A stretch of DNA of 64,000 nucleotides from Bradyrhizobium commune. Lineage in GTDB: Bacteria > Pseudomonadota > Alphaproteobacteria > Rhizobiales > Xanthobacteraceae. The position numbers and the translations under genes are program-made. The stretch spans positions 2,790,001 through 2,854,000 of the forward strand of contig NZ_CP061379.1 in the NCBI RefSeq assembly GCF_015624505.1, in the 5' to 3' direction. The notes beneath the pieces were generated by a model. That model did not search any database and was not told where the DNA came from. It saw only the letters and a list, made by a program, of their open reading frames with translations. Position 1 is the stretch's first letter. Each line of letters begins with the position of its first letter. Of this stretch, positions 32,829 through 42,699 are shown piece by piece.

Positions 32829-33362
32829 ATGTTCAAGAATTGGTGGATCGGCTCGGTCAACGGCGCATTGCTCGCCGCCTATTTCATTCCGGCCTGGACG
32901 CTGGTGGCCTTCAACATCATGGTGGCGCCGGTGCACGGCCTCTACGAGCGGCCGAGCGTCGCGGTCGCGCTGTTCCTCAGCGACCATCTCCAGATGTCCG
33001 GCATGAGCACGGTGCGCGCAGCCTGGCTGCTGGCGCTCGGACGGCTGACCGTGGTCGCGTTCTTCGCGATCTATCTTGCCCTCTTATGCATTCCCCGTAC
33101 CCGCAAGAGCGGCAGCAGCGAAGAGGTGCTCGGCATTGCGCTTGCGATCGGCAGCCTGATCTCGTTTGCGAGCATGATCATGGCCTCGAAGGTCGGCGAG
33201 TTGGCCGCGCTGCGGCTGCACGCCACTGAGCTGTTGCTCCTGCTCGGCGCCGCGATCGTCTTGGTGATCGAGCGGCCGGCGGCGGTGCCCAAGACGGTCG
33301 AGACCATCGAGGTCCCGGCGCCGCTAGGCCTTGAGCAGGCCAAGCTCCTGCACAATGGCTGA
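32829..33362 (+). CDS. Hypothetical four-helix membrane protein
   Basis: 177 aa with about four hydrophobic segments: WIGSVNGALLAAYFIPAW, AWLLALGRLTVVAFFAIYL, GIALAIGSLISFASMIMA and ELLLLLGAAIVLVIERP. It begins MFKNWW and ends in a soluble tail. No family recognised. Its last 39 bp overlap tail-to-tail with the end of pcaC on the other strand. No ribosome-binding motif is strong here (GAAGCGG upstream). It stands alone in its transcription unit. Confidence 0.65.
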   Translation: MFKNWWIGSVNGALLAAYFIPAWTLVAFNIMVAPVHGLYERPSVAVALFLSDHLQMSGMSTVRAAWLLALGRLTVVAFFAIYLALLCIPRTRKSGSSEEVLGIALAIGSLISFASMIMASKVGELAALRLHATELLLLLGAAIVLVIERPAAVPKTVETIEVPAPLGLEQAKLLHNG

Positions 33363-33716
33363 GGCTTCCTTGACGGCGTTGTTCGCCGCCGGGACGCCGC
33401 AATAGATCGCCTGCTGGAGCAGGATCTCCTTGATGTCGTCGGGCGTGAAGCCGCCCTCAGCCAACGCCGCCCGCACATGCAGGCGAAACTCGTCCCACTG
33501 CCCAAGCGCGACCATGGTGCCGATCACCAGCACGCGGCGCGTGCGCTCGTCGAAATGCGGCCGCGTCCAGATCTCGCCCCAGGCGTAGCGGGTGATCATG
33601 TCCTGAAAGTCGGTGTTGAAGGCATTGCGGTTCGCGATCGACTTGTCGACCCAGGCATTGCCCAGCACCTTTCGGCGCACGTTCATGCCGGCATCGCGGC
33701 GCTTCTGGTCGTCCAT
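33324..33716 (-). CDS. pcaC: 4-carboxymuconolactone decarboxylase
   Basis: 130 aa from ATG 33716, which has AAAGGAGG on the coding strand. The frame opens further upstream but that part is IS sequence. Signatures: GMNVRRKVLGNAWVD, ITRYAWGEIWTRPHFDERTRR, LGQWDEFRLHVRAAL and IKEILLQQAIYCGVPAANNA, matching the alkylhydroperoxidase-like decarboxylase fold. In the beta-ketoadipate pathway it converts gamma-carboxymuconolactone to 3-oxoadipate enol-lactone, the substrate of PcaD. It is separated from pcaD by an IS element inserted 30 bp upstream, which could alter or abolish its expression. Confidence 0.93.
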   Translation of the reverse strand: MDDQKRRDAGMNVRRKVLGNAWVDKSIANRNAFNTDFQDMITRYAWGEIWTRPHFDERTRRVLVIGTMVALGQWDEFRLHVRAALAEGGFTPDDIKEILLQQAIYCGVPAANNAVKEASAIVQELGLLKA

Positions 33717-33729
33717 GTGTCCTCCTTTC

Positions 33730-33745
33730 GTCATTGCGAGCGCAG
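33730..33745. repeat. Left remnant of an intergenic palindrome split by the IS
   Basis: GTCATTGCGAGCGCAG is the start of the palindromic element whose other part resumes directly after the IS at 35014. The last four bases, GCAG (33742-33745), are the target-site duplication. Confidence 0.75.
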
Positions 33746-35013
33746 TGTTCAGCCCGGGGACATAGCTTACACCTGTTCGGGGACATGGTTGACACTTTTG
33801 GATCATCCTAGATCGATCGCCGCGATCTGGTGCGCGGCGAAGAAGATGCCGAACCTGCCGTCGGTATTGAGTGGACGGATCGCAAGCCGTTCGCCGCGGA
33901 AGGCCTGCGGAACCTTCCACAATTTGCCTTTGAAGCTGACATAGGCCTTGGTGGTGGAGACGGAACGGACGACCTCGTGCTCGTCGTATTCCACCGCGGG
34001 CAATCTGTCCGGCATTTCCCGCGAACTGGGTTGGTACCGGCTTGCCGGAACGTTGTAGTTCAAAGCCTCATGCGGCCGATCGAGATTGTAGACGGCTCGC
34101 CATTGGTCGAATGCGCGCTGCACCTCGGCAAGGTCGCGGTAGCGCCTGAAGGCAAATACCTCGGCCTTCAGCGTGCGATGGAAGCGTTCGTTCTTTCCTC
34201 GGCTCTGCGGATGATACGGCCGGCTGTGGATCACCCGGACGCCAAGCTTCAAAAGCCAGACCGTCAGCCCGGTCCAAGGGTCTTCAAGGGTGAAGCCCCA
34301 GGGGCCGCCATTGTCGACGAACATCGCATCGGGGAGGCCGTACCGGCGGAATGTCTCCCTCAGATGCCCTTGCACGGTCGAACCTCGCTCGTTGTCACAA
34401 GCAGCCAGGCACAACGAGAACCGCGAGTGATCGTCCAGCATCGTCAGCGGGTGGCAGGATACGCCGTCCTCGAGTGGGCTGTGTCCCTTGAAGTCCATCT
34501 GCCAGAGCTGATTGGGTGCCTCCTTCTCGAAGCGGATGTAGGGCTGTCCAGGTCTCCCCGCAGGTTCGCTCACGCGATCGTAGCGACGCAGGATCTCGTG
34601 CGTCGTCGATATCGCCGGCACGGCTTGCCGGTCGCGCTTTAGACGATGCAAAATCTTGCGCGCCCCCCAGGCCGGGTGGACATCGCGCAAGGCCACAATC
34701 TGCTGCTCGATCGCAGCCTCAGTACGATCCGGGCTGTGATGCGGCCGGCGCGAGCGATCGGCCAGCGTCGTATCCCCTGCATCATAGCGCTCGATCCACT
34801 TGTAACCAGTCTGGGCACTAATCCCGAACTGCCGGCACAGCTTCCGCCGGTTCACTCCTTCCTGCTTAGCAAGCATCACAAACTCGCGCCGCTGGTCCAT
34901 GACAGACACCTCTCGCCACGGCATGGCTCGCCCCCTTGTTCGACGAATCCAGCCGATTTTGATGTGTCAACCATGTCCCCGAACAGGTGTAAGCTATGTC
35001 CCCGGGCTGAACA
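33746..35013. mobile_element. IS481-family-like insertion sequence, complete, 1268 bp
   Basis: Both ends carry perfect 50-bp inverted repeats (33746-33795 and 34964-35013) that begin TGTTCAGCCCGGGGACATAG. It encodes a single DDE transposase on the minus strand. A 4-bp duplication GCAG flanks it (33742-33745 and 35014-35017), and removing the element plus one copy restores a continuous palindromic repeat. The insertion lies between pcaD and pcaC. Perfect ends and an intact transposase suggest a recent and possibly still active element. Confidence 0.88.
33803..34924 (-). CDS. IS481-family transposase
   Basis: 373 aa. N-terminal helix-turn-helix region (NRRKLCRQFGISAQTGYKWIERY, about residues 25-47). 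The rve integrase core carries the DDE triad: Asp in WQMDFKG (about 145), Asp in MFVDNGG (about 205) and Glu in GKNERFHRTLK (about 245). It cuts and joins the 50-bp ends of its own element. The intact frame and motifs suggest activity. It is transcribed in the same direction as the pca genes, so read-through could reach pcaC. Confidence 0.92.
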   Translation of the reverse strand: MPWREVSVMDQRREFVMLAKQEGVNRRKLCRQFGISAQTGYKWIERYDAGDTTLADRSRRPHHSPDRTEAAIEQQIVALRDVHPAWGARKILHRLKRDRQAVPAISTTHEILRRYDRVSEPAGRPGQPYIRFEKEAPNQLWQMDFKGHSPLEDGVSCHPLTMLDDHSRFSLCLAACDNERGSTVQGHLRETFRRYGLPDAMFVDNGGPWGFTLEDPWTGLTVWLLKLGVRVIHSRPYHPQSRGKNERFHRTLKAEVFAFRRYRDLAEVQRAFDQWRAVYNLDRPHEALNYNVPASRYQPSSREMPDRLPAVEYDEHEVVRSVSTTKAYVSFKGKLWKVPQAFRGERLAIRPLNTDGRFGIFFAAHQIAAIDLG

Positions 35014-35088
35014 GCAGCGAAGCAATCCAGTCTGTCACCGCGGTGGGATTTCTGGATTGCTTCGCTGCGCTCGCAATGACGAGTCTGT
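35014..35088. repeat. Right part of the IS-split intergenic palindrome
   Basis: GCAGCGAAGCAATCCAG at its left is mirrored by CTGGATTGCTTCGCTGC, then CTCGCAATGACG, on the right. Together with the 16 bp left of the IS it forms one palindrome with arms of about 29 bp, of a type common between rhizobial genes. Confidence 0.75.
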
Positions 35089-35092
35089 GAGA

Positions 35093-35875
35093 CTAGCGTT
35101 GCATCAAAAAGCCGACCACCGCGTCGGTGAAGGCGTGCGGCTGCTCGACATTGGAAATGTGGGCGGCGTCGATGATGGTCATGCTGGCGCCGGGAATGTT
35201 CGAGCGGATCAGTTCGCCCGCGGAGATCGGCGTCGCCATGTCGTGGCGGCCGGCGATCACCAAAGTCGGGCTCTTGATCTTCGGCAGGAGCGCGCGCTGG
35301 TCGAGCGTCGACAATGCCTCGCAGCAGGCGAGGTAACCTTCGACCGGCGAGGCCAGCAGCATCGATTTCATTTTCGCGGAAACTTGCGGCTCGCGCTCGC
35401 GGAAATCGGCCGTCAGCCAGCCGCCGAGCACGGCGTCCGCGACCGCTGCGATGCCGCCCTTTTTCACGGCGTCGATGCGCTCCAGCCATTTCGTCGGCTC
35501 GGCATAGTAGCAGGAGGTGTTGGCGAGGATGAGCTTGCCGAACCGCTCCGGCGCATTCGCGCCCAGCCATTGCCCGACCATGCCGCCCATCGACAGGCCG
35601 CACCAATGCACCTTCTCGATGTTGAGATCGTCGAGGATCGCGAGCACGTCTCGGCCGAAACGTTCCATCGTGTACGGGCTCGGCGGAACGCTGGACTTGC
35701 CGTGGCCGCGGCGGTCGTAGCGGATGACGCGGAACACCTGCGTCAGCGCCTTCATCTGCGGCTCCCACATCTGCAGCGTGCAGCCGAGCGAGTTGGAGAG
35801 CATCAAGGTCGGCCCGCCATCGCGGCCCTCGACGGAGACGTTGAGCAGGCAACCGTCGGCATCGATCATGGGCAT
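35093..35875 (-). CDS. pcaD: 3-oxoadipate enol-lactonase
   Basis: 260 aa alpha/beta hydrolase. LSNSLGCTLQMWEPQM near residue 27, RYDRRGHGKS near 50, nucleophile elbow GLSMGGMVGQWLG with Ser near 92, catalytic Asp near 205 (LVIAGRHDMATP) and His near 240 (DAAHISNVEQP). It hydrolyses 3-oxoadipate enol-lactone to 3-oxoadipate. The 16-bp gap to pcaB upstream indicates co-transcription. The operon would continue into pcaC but is interrupted by an IS directly after the stop. Confidence 0.92.
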   Translation of the reverse strand: MPMIDADGCLLNVSVEGRDGGPTLMLSNSLGCTLQMWEPQMKALTQVFRVIRYDRRGHGKSSVPPSPYTMERFGRDVLAILDDLNIEKVHWCGLSMGGMVGQWLGANAPERFGKLILANTSCYYAEPTKWLERIDAVKKGGIAAVADAVLGGWLTADFREREPQVSAKMKSMLLASPVEGYLACCEALSTLDQRALLPKIKSPTLVIAGRHDMATPISAGELIRSNIPGASMTIIDAAHISNVEQPHAFTDAVVGFLMQR

Positions 35876-35891
35876 GATGGCGTCTCCGTAT

Positions 35892-37247
35892 CTATTCGCG
35901 CTCGAGGCTGTCGAGCAGCCGGTCGATCAAGGCTTGCGAAGATCCTTGATAGGCCATCGGTTCGAACAATGCCGCAATTTTCTGGGGCGTCAGGTGCGCG
36001 GTGACTTGTGGGTCGGCTGCGAGAATCTCGCGCAGATGCTTCTTCTCGGCTACCGCGCGCTTGCTCGCGGCCTCGATCAGATGATGCGCGTCGCTCTTGC
36101 CGATGGCCTCGGCCAGCGCAAAGGTGATAGCTTCCGCCATGATCAGGCCGTGCGTCGCATCGAGATTGCTGCGCATGCGCGCGGCATCGACGTCGAGGCC
36201 CTCGGCGATATCGACGATGGCGGCGAGCGCGCCGGAGGTGACCAGCATCAGCTGCGGCAGCGTCGGCCATTCGGCATGCCAGGGCCCGGCGCTGCGCTCG
36301 TGGTCCTGCACCTGGGCAGCAAAGATCGTGGCAGCGAGCTGCGGGGCCATGGTCGCGCAGCCCAGCGCGCTGGCGGCTGCGACCGGGTTGCGCTTATGCG
36401 GCATGGTCGAGGAGCCGCCGCGGCCTTCGCCGGCCGGCTCAAAGGCTTCGCCGACATCGGTCTGCATCAGCAGCGAGACGTCGCGGGCGATCTTGCCGCA
36501 GCTGCCGGCGAGGATCGCAAGGCAGGATGCCGCTTCCGCGATGCGGTCGCGATGGGTGTGCCAGGGCGCCTCCGGCAGCGGCATGTTCAGCCCGTGTGCG
36601 AGCCGTTCAGCGACCGCAATCCCCTTGTCGCCGAGGGCTGCGAGCGTTCCCGCAGCACCGCCGAATTGCAGCGCGAGACCTTCGCGCCGCAGCCGCCGCA
36701 GACGGCAGCGGGCACGCGCGAGGCTTGCTGCATATTCGGCGGCCTTCATCCCAAATGGCATCGGCAGCGCGTGCTGGAGCCAGGTCCGTGCCACCATCGC
36801 GGTGTTGCGATGGCTGCGCGCAAGTGCGGCAAAACCTTTGATGGCGCGGCTGAGGTCGGCATCGAGCGCGTCGATCGCAGCGCGCAGCGTCAGCATGGTC
36901 GCGGTGTCGATGACGTCCTGGCTGGTCGCGCCCCAATGCACAAAGCGCGCAGCCTCGCTGTCTGCCTTGGCGACATCGGCGGTTAGCGCCTTGACCAGCG
37001 GAATCGCCAGATTGCCTGATCGTGTTGCCGCTTCCGCGAGCGCCGCCATGTCGAAAGCATCCGCCTTGCAGGCGGCCTCGATCGGCCCAACCGCGGCCTG
37101 GGGGATCACGCCGGTGGCGGCTTCGGCCCGCGCCAGGGCTGCCTCGAAATCGAGCATGTTCTGAAGTGTGGACCGGTCGTCGCAGACGGCGCGCATGGCG
37201 GCGCTCGACAGCATCGGCGCGAGCAGGGGGGAGAGGGATGTGCTCAT
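35892..37247 (-). CDS. pcaB: 3-carboxy-cis,cis-muconate cycloisomerase
   Basis: 451 aa. Fumarase/aspartase-superfamily fold with WGATSQDVIDTATML near residue 105, WLQHALPMPFGMKAAEY near 155 and the signature GSSTMPHKRNPVAAA near 280. The last third (AEWPTLPQLMLVTSG...LDATHGLIMAEAI) is typical of PcaB. It cyclises beta-carboxymuconate to gamma-carboxymuconolactone, the step before PcaC. It heads the minus-strand pca segment. Protocatechuate dioxygenase genes (pcaHG) are not in this window, so the full pathway must be completed elsewhere. Confidence 0.92.
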   Translation of the reverse strand: MSTSLSPLLAPMLSSAAMRAVCDDRSTLQNMLDFEAALARAEAATGVIPQAAVGPIEAACKADAFDMAALAEAATRSGNLAIPLVKALTADVAKADSEAARFVHWGATSQDVIDTATMLTLRAAIDALDADLSRAIKGFAALARSHRNTAMVARTWLQHALPMPFGMKAAEYAASLARARCRLRRLRREGLALQFGGAAGTLAALGDKGIAVAERLAHGLNMPLPEAPWHTHRDRIAEAASCLAILAGSCGKIARDVSLLMQTDVGEAFEPAGEGRGGSSTMPHKRNPVAAASALGCATMAPQLAATIFAAQVQDHERSAGPWHAEWPTLPQLMLVTSGALAAIVDIAEGLDVDAARMRSNLDATHGLIMAEAITFALAEAIGKSDAHHLIEAASKRAVAEKKHLREILAADPQVTAHLTPQKIAALFEPMAYQGSSQALIDRLLDSLERE

Positions 37248-37290
37248 GTTGTGCGGGACCTAACCACCATGGCCCGGCTGTGCCAATCCC

Positions 37291-37319
37291 CAACCGCTCG
37301 CGCAAGCTTTTTGCGGTTG
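37291..37319. promoter_or_regulatory. Inverted repeat upstream of pcaB, possible operator
   Basis: CAACCGC and GCGGTTG form 7-bp perfect arms around a 15-nt spacer containing AAGCTT, 44 bp upstream of the pcaB start. LysR- or IclR-type regulators often control pca genes; binding here is inferred from position only. Confidence 0.35.
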
Positions 37320-37417
37320 CGAATATGCATTGCACGTGACCGGGCGCCACCCTTTCCTTTGCGGCCTCCGTGCGTTACTTGAGCATCCCTACCTTTTGCG
37401 ATTTCCGGAGGCACCCC

Positions 37418-37864
37418 ATGGCCATGACAATGAACGGCGAAGTCCAGCTTGCGGCGCCGCGCGAGGCCGTGTGGGAGAAGCTCAACGACCCCGCGGTGCT
37501 CAAGGCCTGCATCCCCGGCTGCGAGGAGCTGGAGAAGACCGACGACGGCGGTTTTCGCGCGACCGCGAAAATGAAGGTCGGCCCGGTCTCGGCGCGCTTC
37601 AAGGGTAAGGTCACGCTGAGCGATCTCGATCCGCCGAACGGCTACAAGATCTCCGGCGAAGGCGAGGGTGGCGTGGCCGGATTCGCCAAGGGCGGCGCGG
37701 TGGTCAGGCTCGCGGAGAAGGATGGCGGCACGCTGCTCGCTTACGACGTCGAGGCGCAGATCGGCGGCAAGTTGGCGCAGCTCGGCCAGCGCCTGATCAA
37801 CGGCACCGCCAAGAAACTGGCCGACGAATTTTTCGCGAATTTCGCCAAGGCGGTACAGGGCTGA
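37418..37864 (+). CDS. coxG: CoxG-like SRPBCC (carbon monoxide dehydrogenase subunit G) protein
   Basis: 148 aa. CGGAGG precedes ATG 37418. SRPBCC/START-like fold with the CoxG pattern: MNGEVQLAAPREAVWEKLNDPAVLKACIPGCEELEK, KMKVGPVSARFKGKVTLSDL, GEGEGGVAGFAKGGAVV and LRAQIGGKLAQLGQRLINGTAKKLADEFF-like C-terminal helix. In carboxidotrophs CoxG is a membrane-recruitment factor for the enzyme. It precedes coxS by 139 bp on the same strand, so it belongs to the cox cluster. Divergent from pcaB. Confidence 0.88.
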   Translation: MAMTMNGEVQLAAPREAVWEKLNDPAVLKACIPGCEELEKTDDGGFRATAKMKVGPVSARFKGKVTLSDLDPPNGYKISGEGEGGVAGFAKGGAVVRLAEKDGGTLLAYDVEAQIGGKLAQLGQRLINGTAKKLADEFFANFAKAVQG

Positions 37865-37926
37865 AACCTATCGCCTTTCGGCATGGCGCCTTGCGCCCGG
37901 GGTGATGTTGCTCCCGGGCATATTGG

Positions 37927-37939
37927 CCCATATGATGGG
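37927..37939. promoter_or_regulatory. Small palindrome in AT-rich leader of coxS
   Basis: CCCATATGATGGG has 5-bp arms around ATG and precedes an AT-rich stretch (AATAATTATAAAAAAG) about 65 bp before coxS. It probably lies in the promoter or leader of the cox genes; no regulator is recognised. Confidence 0.3.
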
Positions 37940-38003
37940 TTGGAATAATTATAAAAAAGAACCGCTTCGACGGGACCCGTCGGGGCGCTGATAGAGAGTG
38001 CTT

Positions 38004-38489
<486 letters not shown>

Positions 38490-38520
38490 ACCGCGCGCAT
38501 CCCGCGATCAGGACATCAAG

Positions 38521-39327
38521 ATGTACGAATTCAAATACCACCGCCCCGGGACCGTGCGGCAGGCGGCCAATTTGCTGGTGAAGAACGAAGACGCCAAGGT
38601 GATTGCCGGCGGCCATACGCTGATTCCCGTGATGAAGCAGCGTCTCGCAAGCCCGCCGCATCTGGTCGACCTCTCCCATATCGAGGGGCTCAATACCATC
38701 GAGATGAAGGGCCGTTCGCTGGTGATCGGCGCCACCGCCAAGCACGCCGAGGTCGCGACCTCGGCCATCGTCGGCGAGGCGATCCCGGCGCTCGCAAATC
38801 TTGCCAGCCAGATCGGCGATCCCGCGGTGCGTCATCGCGGCACGATCGGCGGCTCGCTCGCCAACAACGATCCGACCGCCGATTACCCTGCCGCCGTGCT
38901 CGCGCTGGGGGCGACCATCGTCACCAACAAGCGCCGCCTCAAGGCCGAAGAGTATTTCCAGGGCCTGTTCTCGACCGCACTGGAAGCCGACGAGATCATC
39001 ACCAAGGTGATGTTCCCGCTGCCGAAGAAGGCGGCCTATATCAAGTTCCGCAACCAGGCCTCGCGTTACGCGCTGGTCGGCGTATTCGTGGCGCGGCGTC
39101 CGTCGGACGTGTGTGTCGCCGTCACCGGCGCAGGCTCGGACGGCGTGTTCCGCGTCGAGGCGTACGAGGAAGCGTTGAAGAAGCGGTTCTCGTCAAAGGT
39201 GCTGGAAGGCATCGACCTGCCGGCGGAAGGTCTGAACAGCGACATCCATGGCAGCGCCGAATACCGTGCACATCTCATCGGCGTGCTGACCCGGCGCGCC
39301 GTCGAAGCCGCCAACGCAAAGGAATAA
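38521..39327 (+). CDS. coxM: CoxM-like FAD-binding subunit of a molybdenum hydroxylase
   Basis: 268 aa. FAD-binding motifs [18 protein letters not shown] near residue 30 and [23 protein letters not shown] near 110, and C-terminal CO-dehydrogenase flavoprotein domain ([23 protein letters not shown]). AGGA lies about 8 nt before ATG. It accepts electrons from the 2Fe-2S subunit and reduces quinone or another acceptor. The molybdenum-binding large subunit that would complete an S-M-L enzyme is absent from this cluster. Confidence 0.92.
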   Translation: MYEFKYHRPGTVRQAANLLVKNEDAKVIAGGHTLIPVMKQRLASPPHLVDLSHIEGLNTIEMKGRSLVIGATAKHAEVATSAIVGEAIPALANLASQIGDPAVRHRGTIGGSLANNDPTADYPAAVLALGATIVTNKRRLKAEEYFQGLFSTALEADEIITKVMFPLPKKAAYIKFRNQASRYALVGVFVARRPSDVCVAVTGAGSDGVFRVEAYEEALKKRFSSKVLEGIDLPAEGLNSDIHGSAEYRAHLIGVLTRRAVEAANAKE

Positions 39328-39388
39328 GCGGGCCGCCAACTGGCCCGATACTTGCCCCTTGTGAGGGCGTAGCGAGACTGGCTCTTTC

Positions 39389-40312
<924 letters not shown>

Positions 40313-40334
40313 CGCGCGCGCCCCATAACTAACT

Positions 40335-40440
40335 CGTCGTTCCGGGGCGCGCGTAGCGCGAACCCGGAATCCATCGGGCGGCAGCGTTAATGGATGAATG
40401 GATTCCGGGCTCGCGCCAAGTGGCGCGCCCCGGAATGACG
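40335..40440. repeat. Intergenic palindromic repeat (CGTCGTTCCGGGGCGCG type)
   Basis: Outer arms CGTCGTTCCGGGGCGCG and CGCGCCCCGGAATGACG, with inner arms CCCGGAATCCAT and ATGGATTCCGGG. It lies between coxD and coxE and repeats, with small changes, at 59264-59365. It is non-coding; it could fold in the polycistronic mRNA. Confidence 0.75.
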
Positions 40441-40457
40441 GCTGAGAGTGTAGATAC

Positions 40458-41660
40458 ATGGCCATCAATCACCTTGCGCCTGAGCAGACCGAGCAGTTCG
40501 CCGATAACATTGTTGGCTTCGCTCGCGCGCTGCGCGCGGCGGGCATGCCGGTCGGTCCGGGCGCGGTGATCGATGCCATGAACGCGCTTCCGGTGATCGA
40601 CATCGGCAACCGCGCCGATGTCTTCACCACGCTGGAGGCGATCTTCGTCAAGCGCCACGAGCACGCGCTGATCTTCAAGCAGGCCTTCAACCTGTTCTTT
40701 CGCGCCTCGGAGGAGTGGAAGCACATGCTGGATTCGGTGCCGCTGCCGGACCAGGCCAAGAAGAAGCCGCAGGCAGGTGCCCGCCGCGTGCAGGAGGCGA
40801 TGTCGCAGCCGCGCATGACCGAGACGCCGCAGCACCAGGAGCAGGATCTGCGCCTGTCGGTCTCCGACAAGGAGATCCTTCAGAAGAAGGATTTTGCGCA
40901 GATGAGCGCGGCGGAGATCACGGAAGCGCTTCGCGCCATCGAGCGGATGCGACTGCCGCAGGCCGAGCTTCTGACGCGCCGGCACCGGCCCGATTCCCGC
41001 GGCCTTCGCCTCGATTTGCGCCGCACGCTGCGCGCGTCCTTGCGCACCGGCGGCGACATCATCGACATCCATCGCCTCGGGCGGATCGAGAAGCCGGCGC
41101 CGATCGTGGCGCTGCTCGATATCTCGGGCTCGATGAGCGAATACACCCGCCTGTTCCTGCACTTCCTCCACGCCATCGGCGACGCGCGCAAGCGCGTCTC
41201 GGTGTTCCTGTTCGGCACGCGGCTCACCAATGTGACCCGTGCATTGCGCCAGCGCGATCCCGACGAGGCGCTCGCAAGCTGCTCGGCGGCGGTCGAGGAC
41301 TGGGCAGGAGGCACGCGGATCTCGGCCTCGCTGCACAACTTCAACAAATTGTGGGCGCGGCGCGTGCTGAGCCAGGGCGCTATCGTGCTCTTGATCTCCG
41401 ACGGGCTGGAGCGGGAGGCCGATTCCAAGCTCGCTTTCGAGATGGACCGGCTGCACCGCTCCTGCCGGCGGCTGATCTGGCTCAACCCGCTGCTGCGCTT
41501 CGGCGGCTTCGAGGCCAAGGCGCAGGGCATCAAAATGATGCTTCCGCACGTTGACGAATTCCGCCCGGTACATAATTTGAGCTCGATCCAGGAGCTGATC
41601 ACCACGCTGTCCCGGCCGCTGCCGCCGCATCACCGCAGCCTGATCCGCTCCGCAGCCTAA
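40458..41660 (+). CDS. coxE: CoxE-like von Willebrand factor A domain protein
   Basis: 400 aa. N-terminal helical region, then a VWA domain from about residue 210: IVALLDISGSMSEYTRLFLHFLHAI holds the MIDAS D-x-S-x-S motif, followed by FLFGTRLTNVTRAL, GGTRISASLHNF and IVLLISDGLERE. CoxE works with the MoxR-type ATPase CoxD to mature the molybdenum enzyme. There is no obvious Shine-Dalgarno motif before the ATG, only the 3' edge of the intergenic repeat. Confidence 0.92.
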   Translation: MAINHLAPEQTEQFADNIVGFARALRAAGMPVGPGAVIDAMNALPVIDIGNRADVFTTLEAIFVKRHEHALIFKQAFNLFFRASEEWKHMLDSVPLPDQAKKKPQAGARRVQEAMSQPRMTETPQHQEQDLRLSVSDKEILQKKDFAQMSAAEITEALRAIERMRLPQAELLTRRHRPDSRGLRLDLRRTLRASLRTGGDIIDIHRLGRIEKPAPIVALLDISGSMSEYTRLFLHFLHAIGDARKRVSVFLFGTRLTNVTRALRQRDPDEALASCSAAVEDWAGGTRISASLHNFNKLWARRVLSQGAIVLLISDGLEREADSKLAFEMDRLHRSCRRLIWLNPLLRFGGFEAKAQGIKMMLPHVDEFRPVHNLSSIQELITTLSRPLPPHHRSLIRSAA

Positions 41661-41671
41661 AGAGGCCCACC

Positions 41672-41995
41672 ATGCTCGATCGTGACGAGGATATTCTGAA
41701 GGCGGCGGAGGACTGGCAGAAGGCCGGCCGTGGCGTCGCACTGGCAACTGTCGTTGAGACCTGGGGTTCGGCCCCGCGCCCGGCGGGCTCGAGCCTCGTC
41801 ATCAACGATGAAGGTACCTTCCTGGGCTCTGTCTCCGGCGGCTGCGTCGAGGGCGCCGTGGTCACCGAGGCCATGGACGTGATCGAGAGCGGCAAGCCAA
41901 AAATGCTGGAGTTTGGCGTCGCCGACGAGACGGCCTGGAATGTCGGGCTGTCCTGCGGCGGCACCATCCGTGTCTTCGTCGAGAAAGTCGGCTAG
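41672..41995 (+). CDS. XdhC/CoxF N-terminal domain protein
   Basis: 107 aa, the XdhC_CoxI N-terminal domain only: ILKAAEDWQKAGRGVALATVVETWGSAPRPAGSSLVIN, GSVSGGCVEGAVVTEAMDV and GLSCGGTIRVFVEKVG. AGAGG precedes the ATG. In XdhC this domain and the Rossmann domain are one polypeptide of about 300 aa, which carries sulfurated molybdenum cofactor to the apo-enzyme. Here the Rossmann half is a separate gene that starts 2 bp after this stop. The CoxF/XdhC family assignment is firm; the split arrangement is notable. Confidence 0.88.
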   Translation: MLDRDEDILKAAEDWQKAGRGVALATVVETWGSAPRPAGSSLVINDEGTFLGSVSGGCVEGAVVTEAMDVIESGKPKMLEFGVADETAWNVGLSCGGTIRVFVEKVG

Positions 41996-41997
41996 CC

Positions 41998-42699
41998 GTG
42001 AAGCTCGCAATTTTGCACGAACTCAATGCCGAGCGCGCCGCGCGCCGGCCGGCGATCCTGGTGACGGACACCGAGAGCGGCGAGCAGCGCCTGGTGAAAT
42101 CAGCGGATTTCGCCAAGGATCCGCTGCGCGCCGAATTGGAAAAGCAGCTTCGCATGGGCAAGAGCGCCAATGTCGAGGCCGGCGGCAAGAAACTGTTCTT
42201 CAACGTCTATGCGCCGACCGCAAAACTCGTCATCATCGGTGCGGTCCATATCAGTCAGGCCCTGGCGCCGCTGGCGCGCTCGCTCGGCTACGACGTAATC
42301 GTGGTCGATCCGCGCACGGCCTTTGCGAGCCCGGAGCGCTTCCCCGACATTCCGCTGGTCGCCGAATGGCCCGACACCGCGCTGCCGCCGCTCAATGTCG
42401 ATGCCTACACGGCGTTCGTCGCGGTGACGCACGACCCCAAGATCGACGATCCCGCACTGCTGCACGCCTTCGAGCGCAACTGTTTCTATATCGGTGCGCT
42501 CGGCTCACGGAAGACGCACGCCAAGCGCGGCGACCGGCTGCGAGCGCAGGGTGCCAAGGATAGCGATATCTCGCGCATCCACGCGCCCATTGGCCTTGCG
42601 ATCGGCGCGGTGTCGCCGTCCGAGATTGCCGTATCGATCATGGCCGAGATCACCGCGGTACTTCGGCTGCCTCCCAAAGAAAAAGAAGAAGCGGCATGA
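41998..42699 (+). CDS. XdhC Rossmann-domain protein (CoxF/CoxI C-terminal half)
   Basis: 233 aa starting with GTG 41998, 2 bp after the preceding XdhC N-terminal gene. Rossmann fold: LVIIGAVHISQALAPLARSLGYDVIVVDPRTAFASPERF near residue 78, then DAYTAFVAVTHDPKIDDPALLHAF, YIGALGSRKTHAKR and ISRIHAPIGLAIGAVSPSEIAVSIMAEI, all diagnostic of the XdhC C-terminal domain. It probably associates with the N-terminal partner to form one Moco-sulfuration/insertion factor. The TGA overlaps the next start by 4 nt (ATGA). Confidence 0.88.
   Translation: MKLAILHELNAERAARRPAILVTDTESGEQRLVKSADFAKDPLRAELEKQLRMGKSANVEAGGKKLFFNVYAPTAKLVIIGAVHISQALAPLARSLGYDVIVVDPRTAFASPERFPDIPLVAEWPDTALPPLNVDAYTAFVAVTHDPKIDDPALLHAFERNCFYIGALGSRKTHAKRGDRLRAQGAKDSDISRIHAPIGLAIGAVSPSEIAVSIMAEITAVLRLPPKEKEEAA

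Noticed and set aside
33746..35013. Extra cargo genes within the IS
   Set aside because: Apart from the transposase and the 50-bp ends, only about 45 bp remain at either side; no other frame is credible.
40335..40440. Palindromic repeats considered as CRISPR units
   Set aside because: The repeats are single dispersed palindromes, not regularly spaced direct repeats with unique spacers, and no cas genes are present.
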